From: Allomyces arbusculus
Lineage: Eukaryota; Blastocladiomycota; Blastocladiomycetes; Blastocladiales; Blastocladiaceae
Assembly (NCBI GenBank): GCA_027604705.1
Contig: JADHYV010000011.1
Span: 62,001 to 126,000, forward strand
Direction: 5' to 3'
Length of the DNA: 64,000 nucleotides
Part shown: one piece after another, positions 1 through 11,150 of the stretch
Position numbering within the stretch: the stretch's first letter is position 1
Layout of the letters: each line of letters begins with the position of its first letter
The notes under the pieces: model-generated
The model's input: the letters and a program-made list of their open reading frames with translations, nothing else
What the model was told of the DNA's origin: nothing
The model's database searches: none
Position numbers and translations under genes: made by a program

Positions 1-56
1 ATTGGCCAGGTCATTCGTCGTGAGGCGCACATCGAAGAGCACGATCACGACCGTAC

Positions 57-399
57 TGCCAACGACTGAGCGCCATGCTTGACCAAGTGTACGGAAATGG
101 CGGTGGCGCCCGCGTCGAGTGCGTTCCTATTCCCCCCATTATTCGGAAGCGGTCAGATCGCGTCGCGGAGGCTGATGCGAGAACCAAATATGGACGCACT
201 CGACGAGCTCCTTGACGGCCGACTCGACGCCCGTGATGACTTGGCCGGCGCCAAGGCGGCGGATGGTCGCGGCGGGCAGGTGCGAAACATGCGTCGCGGC
301 GCGCGCAGGGTGCAACGGCGTCGTACTCGATGTCGTTGTTTCTGCAGTAGGCGCCCTCGCAGGCTGACCGGGCGCTGGGGTGGAGTGGGTGTCGGCCAT
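57..399 (-). CDS. PMS1: PMS1-type MutL mismatch repair protein, N-terminal part (cut by window edge)
   Basis: N-terminus of a MutL-family ATPase that pairs with MLH1 in mismatch repair. Exons read: 399-200 and 126-57, with a further intron (donor GTACGG) running off the left edge. The ATG at 399 starts a protein whose first 40 residues are low-complexity, followed by LPAATIRRLGAGQVITGV, then AVKELVEN and ALDAGAT after splicing. This is motif I of the GHKL ATPase fold, with the catalytic Glu of KELVEN split by the intron. The LPAATxRxL wording is closer to human PMS1 (MutL-beta) than to PMS2 or MLH1 as I remember them. The start codon is supported by frame and by lying divergently 563 bp from AOS1. 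The rest of the ATPase domain and the C-terminal domain lie outside the window, so the PMS1/PMS2 distinction rests on about 50 residues. Confidence 0.72.
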
Positions 400-962
400 G
401 ATCCGCTGTGTCGGAAACTGGTGAAGGCGAAGAGAAAGGAGCGTGGTCGGGGTTTGTGCGGACTGTCGACGACGATGCGGTGGTGCTTGGCGAAGTAGTG
501 TCGGCCGTCGACTCACTCCCGCCGCCCCCACTGTCGCGCGGCACAAGCAAGTGAAACCATCACGCCGGCCATCATCTGCGGCTTGTTGGGACCTGGTTGG
601 CAGTCGGGGTCGCACGTCGTGTTTGTCGCGGCCGATGGTAGCGAGCTGTTGCACGCGTCCAACAGTGACAGTGTCAGCCCCACCGACGTGTCCGACCAGC
701 CCTGGTTGCCCGATCGGAGGACCTGCGCGCGTCCCCCCCGGTGGTCCTTCGTTCGTCCCCTCGCTTCGTGGGCCGCGCATCGAGTCACTGCACGCACTGC
801 AACCTGTCAGACCCGTCACCGGGCCACCGCTGGCTGGCCGCACTCCGCTGATCCAACGCAACCAACCCGACGAGAGTGCCCACGCCGACCGCTCACATTG
901 ACCAGATTCGACCACCACCGCCGTGATCCGTGATCGGCAACTGCACGCAACAAAACACCACC
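400..962. promoter_or_regulatory. Shared divergent promoter region of PMS1-type gene and AOS1
   Basis: 563 bp between the two divergent start codons. I see no convincing coding sequence; the open frames here are shadows. It must hold both 5' leaders and promoters. No clear TATA box. Confidence 0.5.
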
Positions 963-2490
963 ATGGCGCCCGTCTCCCCAGCAAGAGCCGCCTCGCCCGC
1001 CGCCAAGCGCGCGCTCTCGCCGGCCACGCCGCGCGCCACCTCCGCCGGCACTACCACGACCACATCCCCAACGCGCGGCGGTTCCACAACCGAGCGCGCA
1101 TCACCCACACCCAAGCGCCCGCGCGTCGCCGCCGCCGCCCCTACCACCGCACCCGCGGCCACCACCGCCACCGACGTGACGGGCGAGGCCGCGCAAATCT
1201 ACGACCGGCAAATCCGGCTGTGGGGCCATGCCGCGCAGGCGCGCATGCGGTCGGCGTGCGTCGCCGTGTTGGGTGGTGCTGCGCGCGGACTCGCGGCCGA
1301 GGCCGTCAAGGCCATGGCGCTTGCGGGGGTCGGCAAGCTCGTGATCGTCGACCACGCGAACGTGACGCCAACGGCGAGCGCAGCCAATTTCTTTATCGCC
1401 AAAGAAGGTGGGGAACGTGCAGCTGAAGTGGTGGCAGCAGGCGCGCGCGTGCTGAACCCGCTGGTCGATGTTGAAGCGAGGACGGACGTGGACGTGACGC
1501 GCGTCGTGACCGAGGATGACCGTGAGCGCGTGCGCGCGGTGCTGGCGAGCGTCGACGTGGCCGTGTTGTGTGATGTGCCGGTTCCCGTTGCAGTACGTTG
1601 CGCGTTCAGTTTGGTTTTTGCCGAGTTGGAGGAGGAGTTAAATTGACCAAACAGTTGGCCCTAGATCACGATCAACATCATGGCGCGTCAACTCGGCGTG
1701 AAAACGTTTTTCGCGGCGGTGTGGGGGTTCAACGCAGTCCTGATGGCCGACCTGCTCGAGCACACGTTCCTCCAGTGCGTGTTGGTCACCCGCGTTTCGC
1801 GTGCCGCGTTGCGTCGCGTCAAGTTTCACGGATCCACCGGGCTGAAGTGAGAGCCAGGCAGATGAACTCACCGCAACATCCGACGGCTATTTCCAGCGAA
1901 TCCTCCGAGTCGAGCGCCGACAAGGACGGCGACCCGATCGTCACGCGCCAGCGCATCACGCTCGCCTTCCCGACCTTGACCGAGGCACTGGCCTACTCGC
2001 TCGCGACCAAGATGCCGCCACGACAGCTGAAAAAGTCGGTCACGCCAACGTTTCTCACTTTTCTGGCCGTGATCGCGTATATGCGTGAGCACAACGGCCG
2101 GCACCCAGACCTGGCCCAGGAGGCTGACCGGGACGCGGTGCGTGCCGCCATGGCCGAGCAGGCCAAGCAGCATGGGGTCGCGGTGCCGGACGTCGACGTG
2201 ACAGCACTCGAGTACGTTTTTTGCCCTTTGCTTTGGTTCGCACGGTGCGACCTATTCCTCACCACCTGCCATACTGGATTAGACGTCTGCTCCACGGCTC
2301 GACGCTCGAACTCGCTCCCGTCTGCGCAGTCGCCGGCAACCTGCTCGCACAGGAAGTGCTTAAGACCGTGCAGGGCAAGCAGCGGCCGCTCAGCAACCTC
2401 ATGATCTACACGACCGCGGGTGGCGCCGGGAGCGTCTGGAACCTGGGTGTCGTCGACAAGGCAAGTGTCACGGTCGGTGACATGGCATGA
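963..2490 (+). CDS. AOS1: SUMO-activating enzyme subunit 1 (AOS1/SAE1)
   Basis: Non-catalytic half of the nuclear SUMO E1, which with UBA2 adenylates SUMO. Exons 963-1592, 1665-1774, 1897-2211 and 2283-2490 keep frame through phases 0, 2 and 2 and give about 420 residues (human SAE1 is about 346). The first 70 residues are a Ser/Thr/Ala-rich extension with a basic PKRPR patch, a possible nuclear signal. IYDRQIRLWG begins near residue 79, the hallmark of ThiF/UBA-type E1 subunits, followed by the nucleotide-binding fold. Exon 2 carries the VWGFNA segment and the C-terminus has ELAPVCAVAGNLLAQE, matching SAE1. There is no E1 catalytic cysteine motif, as expected of this subunit. The chosen ATG has a CACCATGG context. 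Donors are GTACGT, GTGCGT and GTACGT. The exon 3 acceptor at 1896 is the least certain junction. Confidence 0.92.
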
Positions 2491-3292
2491 CGGACGAACC
2501 GCCTCAAATGCGACCGATCCAGCTGTCAAAGGAGGATGGATTTGCGCACACTGTGCCAGCGGTAAGGGCACAGACCGAGGCGGGATCGACTGGTGGGTAG
2601 CTCGATATATATATTATGAAGGTTATGGTTGGGTGGCAATGCCCGTGCGCGCAAGACACGACGCGTGGGCTAGAGGATCAGGGGAGTAGGCAGGCAGAGC
2701 GGAGTCAGGGGCGTGGAAACAACTGCGAGCGCAACGGCAAATGGCACGGGTGTGCTCCGGCATACGACCGACACGTTCGGTCCAGCACGTGGAGCGGCAG
2801 GGCCGCCACCTGGCCAAGGGGAACGGCTGGGACAATGATGCGGATCGCATGAAGGAGGAGCGGCAAAAATATCGTGCGGCCAGCGGAATGAACGGGCGGG
2901 CGTCGAGTTGGCGAGCGAGCTTTTCTGGCGAAGGGAAAACACGAGCGACAGCAAAGCAAGCAAGAGAAGCATCAGTTTTGTTCTTCGAGCATGGATTGAA
3001 GAAGGGCACGCGCGCGAGCACCTCATCGCGATGACCGCTCAGCCCTGTGGCCATCGGGCCCACCGCGAGCCGCGGTGGCTTCCCAGTTGGGCTCCCCCCT
3101 CGATCGCTTGCCGAGTACGCTGAAGGTCCATCGCGGTCGGAAGGGACCGCGATCATCGCCCGCAGAGGCGGCTGCTGTTGCGCGCGCGGGCACGGGCGCG
3201 GCCTGAGGCCTTCAAGGTCGCGCTGATCATTCCCTCTCCCTCCCGCCGCCCATCGAGTATCTGCGCGGCCCAGCACCGTCGACCCGAAGCCA
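2491..3292. other. Intergenic: AOS1 3' end and leader of first CRZ1-like gene
   Basis: No supported gene. An AT stretch at 2603-2617 (ATATATATATTATG type) stands out in GC-rich DNA. It could be AOS1 3'-end signal or a TATA-like element for the next gene. The rest is probably 5' leader. Confidence 0.4.
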
Positions 3293-5711
3293 ATGGACCC
3301 GTTTGAGCCTCGTCCACCTCGGCCCTACCCGGCCCCGGCAGTGGTTCCGCCTGCCAGGTCGCGCGACCGCGCCAGTGCTCGTGTTGCTGATTTCGCCACG
3401 CGGCAAGCGTTCCCGCCACTGTCGATAGTAACCCCGGCTGCGCTTCATGACTTCGAGATGGCCGCCGCGACCGCGAACCCGCTTGGTATGCCCTTGTCGG
3501 CACGTATCCCCGCACTCGCCATGGCCAGCGACGGTCCACCAACGCCTGCGTCCTTTGCCTCGGGGTCGGCACCATCAACGACGATCCCGACCGCACTGCA
3601 TCCGCGCGCGACCATGGCTGACGTGCTCTCCACCATTGGCACGACCCCGTCCACCGTCGCGGCACTGGACAAGACAGCTGCAGCGCTGGTCGCGGCCGCG
3701 AGCTTGCACGCTTCGGCGACTTCCGCGGCGGGGGCGGTGCGCAGCGACGCGGCCACCCTCACGTTCACCGCACAACCTACCACGAGTAATCGCTATCCCC
3801 CACACGACGTTCCGATGGCAATGCCCCTGCTCATGCCCGCCAGCGGGGCCCCAACCGTGGACGTTGATCCGATCCTCTTGCATGCGACCGTCACGGCCGT
3901 CATAGTCGCTGCGGCGGCACTCAACGGCGGCGCAAGCACCTTGTCGTCGCCCGCAATCACGGGTTTGCTGAACGCGTCGCCCGACACGAGCAGCATGTAC
4001 GACGCGTCGCGGTATTCCTCGGCTGGATTCCGCTCAGCGGCAGCCGTCGCGTCGCCGTTCCCGCACGCCACGCTTGGTCCCGCAAACGTGGACGTGGCCA
4101 CAGTCGCGACCACGGCTGCGGCCATGCTTTCCGCGTCGGGTGTTTTTCCGTCCGAGAGTACCGTCGACACGGAACCTGGTCTGCTCGACTTGCAGTTGCC
4201 GCCCGCACCGCTGTCCATGAGAACGCCCAGCACGCTGTGGCCGAGTAGTGCCGCGACCGAGACGGTGCCCTTGACCAGCTCGACTTGTAGCACGCCGACC
4301 TGCAGCAACGGGTTCCGTGATGCAGGCTTCATTCCATTGTTGTGGCCCGTGTCCGGATCCGACGCGATGGTCGCGCCCGCGCCGACGCCTGCGTTCGCGA
4401 CGTTCACGCCGCCCGACACGCCACTTGTGCTTGGCCTGCATCACGGTACGACCGCGTCGGGCTGTTCGGGCGCGCCTGCACGCTCAGGTCTTGGGTCAAC
4501 GCGATACGGCACAGCAAGCAACTCGATGCGGCGCGCGGCGGCGTTAGGTTCTGGATCCGCGTTCTCTGCCGCTGCCGCTGCGTCACAGCCGACCACGAGC
4601 TTGTTCCCGTCCATGACCGCCGCCGCGGCACTCCCCAGCGCGTGGGCGCCACGCACCGACCCTGGTCCCGCCACGGCGCAATTTGGCCCTAGCGCAGCGG
4701 CTTTCTCCACCGCCACTTCAGCCGTGACCATTCACCCAGCGACGGCCATGGACGTGCTCTCGTGCGCACCCGTGCCGCCGCCCGTCTCCACGGTCATGCC
4801 GCGTGCGTTCGCGGCCGCCCCTGCCGCGTTCCGTGTGCCCGACCAGGCCGCCTCGATCTTTATGCCCCCACCGCCGCAGCAGCCGCCGGTCATGGCGGCG
4901 GGACCTGGATCGCGCGAGTCGTCGGTGCCGATGGGATCGGGATCGGCCGATGCGCGCGTGTCACCACCGGTGCCACTATCGTTCCCACACCCGAGCAACA
5001 TGCACACGGGTACAGCTCCACCGTCGCCGCCTTCCCCAGCGGCGGCCGGTAGTCGTGATAAGGGCCGTGCGCGTGTGCGAGGGCGCGGTGGAGTGCGGTC
5101 GACGCCGGCGACGCGGCGCAAGACGCAGAAGGACGTGTCGTCTTCGACTGCGGACGCGGCAGGGGTCACGTCGCCCGCAACCACCGCCGCAGACGACCGG
5201 CCCAAAGTCTTCCAGTGCCCCGTGTGCGAGAAGACGTTTACGCGCGCGTTCAACTTGAGTGCGTCGTGCCTCCACCTATTTCGTGCAACCAGTATTGTCA
5301 CTGACCTCGTCACCATGGATTTTAGAATCGCACGTGATGACGCACTCGAACAGCCGCCCTTACGTGTGCCGGTACTGCGACCGCACGTTTGCGCGCAAGC
5401 ACGACTGCGAGCGGCACCAACGGCTGCACACGGGCGACCGGCCGTACCGGTGTGGCGCCTGCGGGGTCGGGTTCCCGCGGCACGATGCGCTCGCGCGACA
5501 CTTGCGGTCGGACCTGAAGTGCGCACAAGAGTTCCAGATGACGCCGCGCCGGCCGAGTGCGTCGACGGTCGCCGTCGCGGTTCCACCAGCGGTGTCGGGG
5601 GTGGAGAAGGACGAGGAAGAGGATCTGGGCGACGAGCTGAGCCAGGCGGCGGTGCGGGAGCGAGGAGGTGAGCGATGTGGTGGACGAGGACGAGGAGGAC
5701 GACGAGGATGA
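3293..5711 (+). CDS. CRZ1-like C2H2 zinc-finger transcription factor, paralog 1
   Basis: Predicted nuclear DNA-binding regulator. Exon 1 is 3293-5258, exon 2 is 5326-5711, with a 67-nt intron in phase 1. About 650 residues of Ala/Pro/Ser/Thr-rich disordered sequence precede three contiguous fingers. Finger 1 is CPVCEKTFTRAFNLKSH after splicing. Finger 2 is CRYCDRTFARKHDCERH. Finger 3 is GACGVGFPRHDALARH and ends in Cys (H-x6-C) instead of His. The FTRAFNLKSH / FARKHDCERH / RHDALARH order matches calcineurin-responsive CRZ1/PRZ1 factors, so a calcium-stress role is inferred. First of three tandem same-strand paralogs starting MDPF or MDPPF. The frame as read ends in a Gly/Arg tail, whereas the +1 frame there encodes an acidic tail like the paralogs' (see findings). 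Calcineurin docking sites are not proven. Confidence 0.85.
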
Positions 5712-7100
5712 CGAGATGGTATGGGAGTAGATTGTCTGCAAGACATCTCTATTGCTAAGAGATCGTGACACCGGGAGGATACCCAGAGCGCGTTCTTGAT
5801 TATTTTTTTTTTGCTTCCTCGGCCAGGCTGGTCCGTGTCCAATAGTGTTCAGTCGCACCATTGTTGTCGTTGCTGATCATGATTTCGGCGTGATAATCTA
5901 TCGTTTTCCTTGACCTGTCTGAATCTCTTGTTGGCGCTCATCATCATCATCCATTTTTCGACCAGCTCCACCTCTCAGCGGTACGTGTTTGCTCATCAAT
6001 TTTACGCGAGTCTGCCCGGGACGCAATGTCTCTTTATTCACCTCATGCTCGGTTGGTCACCTGGGTTTTGGGTCCCAATAGCGGACGGCGGAGGACGGCA
6101 GAGGGTGACGATGCACAACACGACCACAACTCATGAGAACCCAACTGTTGTCACCGAGTGAAACGCTCCGTGAGCAGGGGAAAGTACATGAGGCGGAGCG
6201 TGAAGGCCAGGGACACGAGCAGCCTGCGTCGCGCTGTCTCCATGACCTGGTTTTTTGGCCCAGACGTTGTGGTCGGTGGGCTGGAATGAAAGGAGAACGC
6301 AAGTCAAAAACAAGGGAAAATGATGGAGAGCGCGCAGCGCGGCCCGATCTACACAAGAAAATAGAAAGTGGAAACTACCAGGTGGTGGAGAAGGGCCCTC
6401 AGCCAGGTTCTCCGTTCCAGGGACGTGGTCGCCGTGGAACAGCGCGCAGGGCGGCACCGTTCCCCGACCCGAGAGCGGAACGCAGGTGACCACCACCTCA
6501 CCCCTCGCGCTCACCGCTCGCCGCTCCGCCGCGGCGACAAGGCCTTCGTGATCGCCAAACGACGGGCAGTGGAGAGCGCCCAAGGAAGACAGGCACCTTG
6601 TCGCACGCAACCATGCCACCGCGCGCGGTCGCCGCGTGCCTGGCTCCGAGGAGAGAGAAGAGGACGGGCAGGCAGAGGAGCGCGCGCGAGCACGGCATCC
6701 TCGCTTCTTCTCCCGTCTCGCGCTCGGCCCAGAGAGCGCGCGCGCGTCGGTGACTGCTCTGCCGCGCCGATCCGTTGCGACCCTTCTGCGTCACGCCAGC
6801 CAAGTGCACCGACCCAGCCCCGCCGCGCCCGCCCGCTCGGGCCACGCCTTCAACTGCTTCGCGGCCACGCGCGCGCTTCTCCCCCCCCCACGGCTCGCAC
6901 GCACGACGTGTCACCATCATTCACCACCTGCCGGCCGGCCTGCTTCGCCCGCCGCGCGCACGACTCCGCCAACCACCCACGGCGGCCACGGCCACACGGC
7001 CTGCACAGCGACGGCCACCGCGACGAGGGCCACCGCGACGACTCCCACGAGCAGAAGGCGCGAAGACGCGCCGCCGGATTGATTTTGGTTGCTGGTGAGC
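5712..7100. other. Intergenic: 3' end of CRZ1-like 1 and long leader of CRZ1-like 2
   Basis: About 1.4 kb with no supported gene. Up to 5730 it holds the out-of-frame acidic tail of paralog 1. Beyond that it is AT-richer trailer, then GC-rich leader. Open frames here have no homology I can recognise. Confidence 0.4.
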
Positions 7101-9663
7101 ATGGACCCGTTTGGCTCGCCGCCGCCGCCTCCACTGCCGCCGCCGGCGCACCACGCTCCGCCAGCTGGTGCGCGCGCGGATGACCACATCGATCCGCTCG
7201 CTGCGTTGCTCGCGCCGCAACAGGTGGTCCTGCCGCACGGTCATACCGCAGGCGCACCTGTCCACCCGACAACAACGGTGCCGCTGCACTTGCAGGGCAT
7301 GCACGGCGATGCGCACCTTCCGGCATCGGACTCGTCGTTCCTCGGGCTCGTGCCGCACGCGCTCGGCGCGCTCCTGCCGCCGCCGCCGCCGCCGTCGAGT
7401 TTCCCGACGAGCGCGGCTCCGTCAACGACGACACCGTTTGATCCGCACAACGTCGCCGCGATGCCCGCACCGGGTTTGGTCGCGGCGGTCGCGGCGGCAG
7501 TGGCCGCAGCGGGCATGGATATCGGCATGGACACTGAGCTCATGCAGGCGACGTATGCGGCGACTGTTGCGGCAGCTGCAGCGATGCAGGACGCCGTCAG
7601 TACCATGTCGTCGCCCGCGGGGAGCGTCATGGACATGGCGTCCGGGTCTGGGTACGGTGGCAGCAACAGTGGCGCCGGGATCATGCCGGTCGCCTACTCG
7701 CCCTACGCCGAGTCGCCCGAGGCCGTTGCTGCGGCCATGAGCGCCATGATCGCGGCCGAGTCGTCGTCCACGACGACGGTGCCCGTGCACGAAGACGCCA
7801 TGTCGGTGGTGGGCGCGACGAGCGCGGTGCCTGTGACGATGCCGTTGCCGCTGGGCGTCACCGCGTCCATGTGGACGGTGCTCGACCAACACGCGCAACA
7901 ACACGCGCAACACGCGCAAAACGCGCAGCCTCCGCACGTTCCGGCACCCATGCACGAGCATCCTGATCTGTCGATGGGCGATGCGTTCTGGCCGTCCGCG
8001 GCCGGGTTCGACATGCCCGGTGGTGGCCACCACCACGCCATGGACCACGCCATGGACGTGGTCGCGACGGCCCCTCCCGACACGGCCCTCATGGCGGGCC
8101 CCTCCCTCGCCCCGGCCCCGTCACCATGGGCTCCACCGGGTTTCGGCGCTGCCGCACCTCCCGCACCGTGGTTCAGCCCACCCAGCACGCCGCTCGCGGC
8201 CGTGCACGGCGCTCCCGTCCCCGTTCCCGTCCACTTTGCAGCACCGCCTGGCCCGTTCGATAACCCTAGCGCGGTGGGGTCGCCCGCGATCGGCGCGGCG
8301 GCGGCGGGGGCACACCTCCACCACCACCACGTGTCTCTGCCGTGGCCGTACGCCACCACGGGCGCAGCGCCAGGTCAGTTCCCGCCGACCACATCACTGC
8401 CCACCGCCGACGCGCATTTCCCGGCCGGCGCTGAGCCCGCCGCGCAGCAGGGGATGCACTGGGCCTTCTCCACCTCGACGGGAGCAACGGACGCGGCTAA
8501 CGCTGCGGCTGCGGCGGCACACTGGCCAGCGACGGCGTTTGATATGCTCCTGAACCCACCGATGATGCCAGACCCGGCACCGCCCATGCCGCCGCCACCC
8601 GCGACACCCGCCGCGGCGGCCGTGTCACCCACGAACATGTTCATGCCTCCCCCTCCTCCTCCGCCGCCTCCGCTGGCACCGTCCGTCCCGCTCGCGTCCA
8701 CGGCAGCCGCATCGCGCGAATCGACGGCCCCACCAGCGAGCGGTGCCGGCTCGCGCGCGTCTCATCTTTCGCAGTCGCCAGCGGCCCCACCGCCGCCTCC
8801 GCCACGCGATCCCGCGATGGGCGGTAAAGGTCGAGGACGCGGGCGCGGGAGTCGTGGGCGCGACAGCGCCGCCGCACAGGCGGCCGGGTCGGCTGCCACA
8901 GGTCCCGTACGCCCGCGTCGACGTGCAGGCGCGCGATCGAGCGCGTCGGCCTCGTCCAGCAGCGACACGACCACAGCATCGGGAGGGAGTGCCGGGTCGG
9001 CCGCAGGCGAGTCATCGGTGACGCCGCCCGTGACGCCGACGCCCGGCAAAGGGTTCCAGTGTCACGAGTGCGGCAAGTCGTTTTCGCGCGCGTTCAACTT
9101 GAGTACGTTCCGTCATACTGTCCACCACTCTGCTCAAATTTGTGTTACTTGACCGATTGCAGGTCACTGATGCGCGACACCTCACTTCCGATCTAGAATC
9201 GCACGCCATGACGCACTCGAACGACCGCCCATACGCGTGCCAGTACTGCGTGCGCACGTTTGCCCGCAAGCACGACTGTGAGCGGCACCAACGACTGCAC
9301 ACGGGCGACCGGCCTTACCGGTGCGAGGCCTGCGGGATCGGGTTTGCGCGGCACGACGCGCTGTCGCGGCACTTGCGCGGTGACCTGGAGTGCGGCGCAA
9401 AGTTGGGGATCACGCCGTCGCGTCGGCTGGCGGCCGCGGGGCGAGTAGGGGGATCGTCGGTTGCAGGGTCGAAGGGAGCAGTTGGCGCGACTGAAGCGGG
9501 TGGAGACGCACCGACGGCGACCGAGGATAGCAGTCTGACGGACGAGGACGACGACGACGAAGAACGCGAAAACATAGACATTGACGACTTGGGCGAGAGC
9601 CAAGGCGACAGTCGTGATGATGACGATGACGATGACGACGGGGATGCTGCCATGAGCGAGTAG
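7101..9663 (+). CDS. CRZ1-like C2H2 zinc-finger transcription factor, paralog 2
   Basis: Second member of the tandem cluster. Exon 1 is 7101-9102, exon 2 is 9197-9663, with a 94-nt intron (GTACGT...CTAG) in phase 1 at the same codon of finger 1 as in paralogs 1 and 3. The protein is about 822 residues: MDPFGSPPPP start, long Pro/Ala/His-rich disordered region, polyproline near nt 8650, then three fingers (CHECGKSFSRAFNLKSH, CQYCVRTFARKHDCERH, CEACGIGFARHDALSRH) with finger 3 closing on Cys (DLEC). The C-terminus is strongly acidic (Asp runs near nt 9550-9650) and ends AAMSE, a plausible activation region. An earlier in-frame GTG-started reading adds four residues; the ATG at 7101 matches the paralogs' MDPF start. 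Function by family: calcineurin/calcium-responsive transcription, not shown by the sequence alone. Confidence 0.87.
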
Positions 9664-11150
9664 CATGACCAAGTATACAATATCCCGAGCATACGCGCCG
9701 TTTCGCGTGGGAGCCGTTTCTCCTCGCCTCGCTGTTCTGTTTCTGGGATGGTGTTCTGTTGCCAGACCACGTGCGCGCGATTCGTATGTGTTTCGTTTCT
9801 CTCCTCTTCTCTTTTGTTCTCGTGTTCGTGCTAGGTCTGCCTTGTTGTTTTGTGTTTTCCGGTGTGTAACGTCAAACCCCATCCATGGATTGTGATTCCC
9901 ACGCGTTTTTTTTTTGTACCAATACACTTCCACTGATGCGTGGCCGGTCTCTCGGGTCCTTACGATTGATTTGAACCCTGATGTTATTGGTTGGCTCCAA
10001 TGCTTTTGCATGATAGATCGAACGCGTTGTGGTCTTCCACGCCCGCGCCATGAGTTATAGATCCCACAAGCGTGTTGTGAGCAGCCAATTTGGCAGCGGC
10101 AGGCAGCGGCCGCACCGGCATCATAGACCGAATCAAGTACGTGTGCATGCGTGCTACGTGCGTGCGCGTCCGGGACGCAGCAATCCTGGGACGGGCCCAC
10201 CGCGCTCATGGCAGACTGGGGGATGCGCGCAGCGGATCGACGGCATCCTGCAAGCGCACCGGTGCAACATGGTGCAACGGTGGCCAAGCAGGGGGGCGAG
10301 CAGGGCAGTGAAACCGATCGTGCGACTGTGGAAGTAAATAACAGCGCCACATCACGGCACAAGGCCGGGCGTCGAGTTGGCTGGTGGGTCCTTGTCTCGG
10401 TTGCGTGCGAAGCGGTTGGTGTGGAAGCGCGTCGACGCGCCGGTGGAGAACGTGGAACAGCCCTTGGGCGGCTGTGGCGAGGGCTGATGGCGGCAACAAG
10501 GGCCCACCCACGATTCCAAGGCGGAAGGCCCGCCGACTCATGCGTGGCGCGGTCCGCATCAGCGATCGGCAAAGCAGCCTTGGGAGGGGACGCCGTTTGG
10601 TGCCTTGCAGGAAGGGGAAACGCGCGGTCCCTTGTCGCCTTGACGAGCAGGCCGGCGCGCAGCCTGCGGCCGGCCGTCGTTGTTCACCTATCTCACGCGC
10701 GCGCGCAAAGCACCGGAGCTGGTCTTGTGAGCGGCACGCCGTCGACCTCGCCCTCGCCGCCGCCGTCGCCCTCGCCGCTGGCCCGGGCCCCAACTGACCA
10801 TGGCCGCTCCTGATCGCGGCAGAATCACGGTGGTTGGCACCGGACACACGTGCCGCGACCGGACGCGGCCCTCCTACTTGAATGCAATGGGCCCGCAGCA
10901 GACCGCTCCCGCCGCTCTCCTTGTCGAGCCGATCCAGTCGACCATCCCGACGACCGACGTCCGGCCCGACCACCGACCGCCGACCACCGGCCCGACACCG
11001 ACGACGACGCGCTCAGCATCGCCCACGACGACGCGAGTGTGCTGCCGCCGCTTGTCTGTTTGCCTCGGCGATTCTGACCCCGCAGGCCCTGCCCTGCCCC
11101 GACCGACCCGCTGGTCCCCTTATTCGACCACACGCACCGTACCGGTCACG
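9664..11150. other. Intergenic: 3' end of CRZ1-like 2 and leader of CRZ1-like 3
   Basis: About 1.5 kb with no supported gene. A long minus-strand open frame crosses it from inside exon 2 of paralog 2, but it looks like a GC-bias shadow. AT-rich trailer sequence near 9780-10020 is consistent with 3'-end formation. Confidence 0.4.

Noticed and set aside
9193-10572. 459-residue minus-strand open frame across CRZ1-like 2 exon 2 and the intergenic region
   Set aside because: Half is antisense of the fingers and acidic tail; the rest has no gene-like composition.
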